From NCBI GenBank assembly GCA_003542415.1, contig DPKR01000018.1:1-5052 (forward strand): a DNA stretch of 5,052 bases, in the 5' to 3' direction. Source of the stretch: Alphaproteobacteria bacterium. GTDB taxonomy: Bacteria; Pseudomonadota; Alphaproteobacteria; RF32; CAG-239. Within the stretch, counting starts at the first letter, position 1. Each line of letters begins with the position of its first letter. Under the pieces are notes generated by a model that did no database searches, had not been told where the DNA came from, and saw nothing but the letters and a program-made list of their open reading frames with translations. Below are positions 3,010 to 5,052 of this stretch, one piece after another. Position numbers and translations under genes: made by a program.

Positions 3010-5052
3010 CTACTTCTTGGCTTTTGCCTTAACAGCGGCTTGAGCAGCTGCCAAACGAGCAACCGGCACTCTAAATGGTGAGCAAGAAACATAATCTAAA
3101 CCGCATTCTTGGAAGAATTCGATAGATTTCGGATCACCACCATGTTCGCCGCAAACGCCGAGATGAATGTCAGGATTGACCTTTCTGCCCTCAACGCAAG
3201 CGCGTTTGACGAGTTTGCCGACACCCTCAGTATCAATTGAGGCAAACGGATCTGCCACATAGATGCCGCGAGCACGGTATTCATCCAAAATTGCGCCTGT
3301 ATCATCACGGCTCATACCGAGTGTTGTTTGTGTTAAGTCGTTTGTGCCGAAACCGAAGAATGCAGCGCTTTGAGCGAGTTCTTCAGCCATCAAGGCAGCA
3401 CGAGGCAATTCAATCATCGTACCGACGATGTAATCAACCTTTTTGCCTTTTTCAGCAAAGACCTTTTCAGCTGTTGTATCGATAATTGCTTTCACAATAT
3501 CCAATTCTTTCTTAGAACCTGTTAAAGGAACTTCGATTTCAGGAATAACTTTGATGCCTTCCTGTTCAGATTCAATGGCAGCCTCTAAAATAGCACGAGC
3601 TTGCATCTCGGCAATTTCAGGATATGTAATCGGCAAACGGCAACCACGATGACCGAGCATCGGGTTCAATTCATGCAAAGCATTTGCACGAGCTTTGACT
3701 TCTGCCAAAGTTTTGCCGAGTTTGTCAGCAAGTTCTTGCATTTCAGGATCTGTATGCGGCAAGAATTCATGAAGCGGTGGGTCAAGCAAACGAATTGTGA
3801 CCGGCAAGCCGTTCATGATTTTGAACAAATCTTTGAAGTCTTGCTTTTGATATGGAAGCAGACGAGCCAAAGCCTCACGGCGTCCGGCTTCGTTGTCAGC
3901 CAAAATCATGGCACGCATATCAGCAATTCTGTTTGCATCAAAGAACATATGTTCTGTTCTGGCCAAACCGATGCCTTGTGCACCAAATGCCAAAGCTTGT
4001 GCGGCATCTTTCGGTGTTTCGGCATTTGCGCGAACTTTCATTGTGCGGATTTGATCAACCCAGCCCATGAGTTTGCCGAAGTTGCCTGAATTTGTATCAG
4101 CTTGAACAGTTGGGATTTGACCCTCAATGATCTGACCTTTAGCGCCGTCTAATGATACCCAATCACCTTCGTTGATTTGAACGCCGGCTTTTGTTTTCAT
4201 TGTTTTGGCTTTAACATCAATGGTGATGTCCGTTGAGCCCGAAACGCAAGGGGTACCCATACCGCGAGCCACAACAGCTGCGTGAGATGTCATACCACCG
4301 CGAGCTGTAATCACGCCTTGAGAAGCGTGCATACCGCCGATATCTTCAGGAGATGTTTCGTTGCGAATCAAGATAACTTTTTCACCTTTAGAAGCCCAAG
4401 CTTCAGCATCTTCTGCGCTGAAAACAGCACGGCCGACAGCAGCACCAGGAGATGCCGGCAAGCCAGTTGCAATAACGTTTTTCTTGGCTTTCGGATCAAG
4501 CATCGGGTGCAATAATTGGTCTAATTGGTCAGCACCAACACGCATGATGGCTTCTTCATGATTGAGCAAACCTTCTTCAACCATTTCAACGGCCATACGA
4601 ACGGCAGCAGCTGCTGTGCGCTTGCCGTTACGGCATTGAAGCATCCAAAGTTTGCCATGCTCAATGGTGAATTCCATATCTTGCATGTCTTTGTAGTGAG
4701 CTTCCAAATTGTTACGTGCATCAACGAGCTCTTTATAGAGGTGAGGCCATCTTTCTTCGAGTGATGTGCCATCACCGATTGAGCCCATCGGTTGCGGTGT
4801 GCGGATACCGGCAACAACGTCTTCGCCTTGTGCGTTGACGAGGTATTCACCATAATATCTGTTTTCACCGGTTGCAGGGTCACGAGAGAAGCAAACACCT
4901 GTTGCGCAGTCATCGCCGGCGTTACCGAACACCATGGTTTGAACGTTAACGGCTGTGCCCCAGTCACCAGGAATATTGTTTAATTTGCGGTATGTGATAG
5001 CACGTGCAGACATCCAAGAACCAAACACAGCGCCAATACCTGCCCAAAGTTG
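3010..5052 (-). CDS. ppdK: Pyruvate, phosphate dikinase, 3' part (N-terminus beyond the window)
   Basis: The frame runs off the right edge; 680 residues are visible of a family length near 875-900, so roughly the first 200 are missing. The enzyme interconverts ATP, pyruvate and phosphate with AMP, PEP and diphosphate in the cytoplasm, serving glycolysis or gluconeogenesis. Counting from the first visible codon, residues 1 to about 190 are the rest of the ATP-grasp nucleotide domain (NNIPGDWGTAVNVQTMVFGN; GEYLVNAQGEDVVAGIRTPQ). The swivelling phosphohistidine domain follows, with GGMTSHAAVVARGMG and catalytic His257 (codon 4282-4284); the Thr two residues before it is the regulatory threonine in plant enzymes. 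The C-terminal PEP/pyruvate barrel has GIGLARTEHMFF, IRLLDPPLHEFLP, GTNDLTQTTLG and GVCGEHGGDP with catalytic Cys634 (codon 3151-3153), ending YVSCSPFRVPVARLAAAQAA and a basic tail KAKAKK. All key residues seen are intact and there is no frameshift. The GTG at 5028 is internal. Its promoter is outside the window. Confidence 0.98.
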   Translation of the reverse strand, partial: QLWAGIGAVFGSWMSARAITYRKLNNIPGDWGTAVNVQTMVFGNAGDDCATGVCFSRDPATGENRYYGEYLVNAQGEDVVAGIRTPQPMGSIGDGTSLEERWPHLYKELVDARNNLEAHYKDMQDMEFTIEHGKLWMLQCRNGKRTAAAAVRMAVEMVEEGLLNHEEAIMRVGADQLDQLLHPMLDPKAKKNVIATGLPASPGAAVGRAVFSAEDAEAWASKGEKVILIRNETSPEDIGGMHASQGVITARGGMTSHAAVVARGMGTPCVSGSTDITIDVKAKTMKTKAGVQINEGDWVSLDGAKGQIIEGQIPTVQADTNSGNFGKLMGWVDQIRTMKVRANAETPKDAAQALAFGAQGIGLARTEHMFFDANRIADMRAMILADNEAGRREALARLLPYQKQDFKDLFKIMNGLPVTIRLLDPPLHEFLPHTDPEMQELADKLGKTLAEVKARANALHELNPMLGHRGCRLPITYPEIAEMQARAILEAAIESEQEGIKVIPEIEVPLTGSKKELDIVKAIIDTTAEKVFAEKGKKVDYIVGTMIELPRAALMAEELAQSAAFFGFGTNDLTQTTLGMSRDDTGAILDEYRARGIYVADPFASIDTEGVGKLVKRACVEGRKVNPDIHLGVCGEHGGDPKSIEFFQECGLDYVSCSPFRVPVARLAAAQAAVKAKAKK

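Noticed and set aside
3601..4089. A 162-codon open frame on the plus strand opposite ppdK.
   Set aside because: It lies wholly antisense to a well-conserved enzyme-coding region, has no recognisable domain, and its openness follows from the codon bias of ppdK.
4521..4967. A 148-codon open frame on the minus strand within ppdK in another frame.
   Set aside because: It overlaps conserved ppdK sequence and the translation has no family features; it is an out-of-frame shadow.

Overview
The window looks like chromosomal DNA of a Gram-negative, AT-leaning proteobacterium, most probably an alphaproteobacterium. The support is an MlaA gene directly followed by an MlaC gene (an outer-membrane lipid-asymmetry pair, so the cell has an outer membrane), a pyruvate phosphate dikinase of the bacterial/plant type, and a palindromic intergenic element of a style familiar from alphaproteobacteria. 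The genus cannot be named from this sequence alone.

Layout. (1) 1-1001, plus strand: the 3' half of mlaA, a complete mlaC 24 bases later, and a strong intrinsic terminator. (2) 1003-1250: no protein gene, but a TTGACA-type promoter, about 210 bases rich in long complementary segments, and a second perfect intrinsic terminator. This reads as an independently transcribed structured RNA, or as a long leader with an attenuator for the next gene. I could not match it to any RNA family I know. (3) 1274-1999, plus: a very AT-rich left-handed beta-helix (hexapeptide) acyltransferase of the surface-polysaccharide type. (4) A bidirectional terminator, then a minus-strand two-helix membrane protein with a bacterial PH (YdbS/DUF304-like) domain, 2030-2554, with its own promoter. 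(5) 2689-2928, plus: a 79-residue protein of unknown function, markedly richer in G+C than its neighbours and without an obvious Shine-Dalgarno sequence. (6) A second bidirectional terminator and a REP-like palindrome, then the minus-strand ppdK, whose first roughly 200 codons lie beyond the right edge.

How the parts relate. mlaA and mlaC belong together: MlaA removes mislocalised phospholipid from the outer leaflet of the outer membrane, and MlaC ferries it across the periplasm. The acyltransferase and the PH-domain membrane protein may also act at the envelope, but nothing ties them to Mla beyond proximity. ppdK is central carbon metabolism and separate. The genes after mlaC are each bounded by terminators or promoters, so the window is a set of short independent units rather than one operon.

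The most interesting part is 1003-1250. It has a GNRA-capped 5' hairpin, a long closing stem, internal hairpins, and a perfect 10-base complementarity that would form a pseudoknot touching the base of the terminator.
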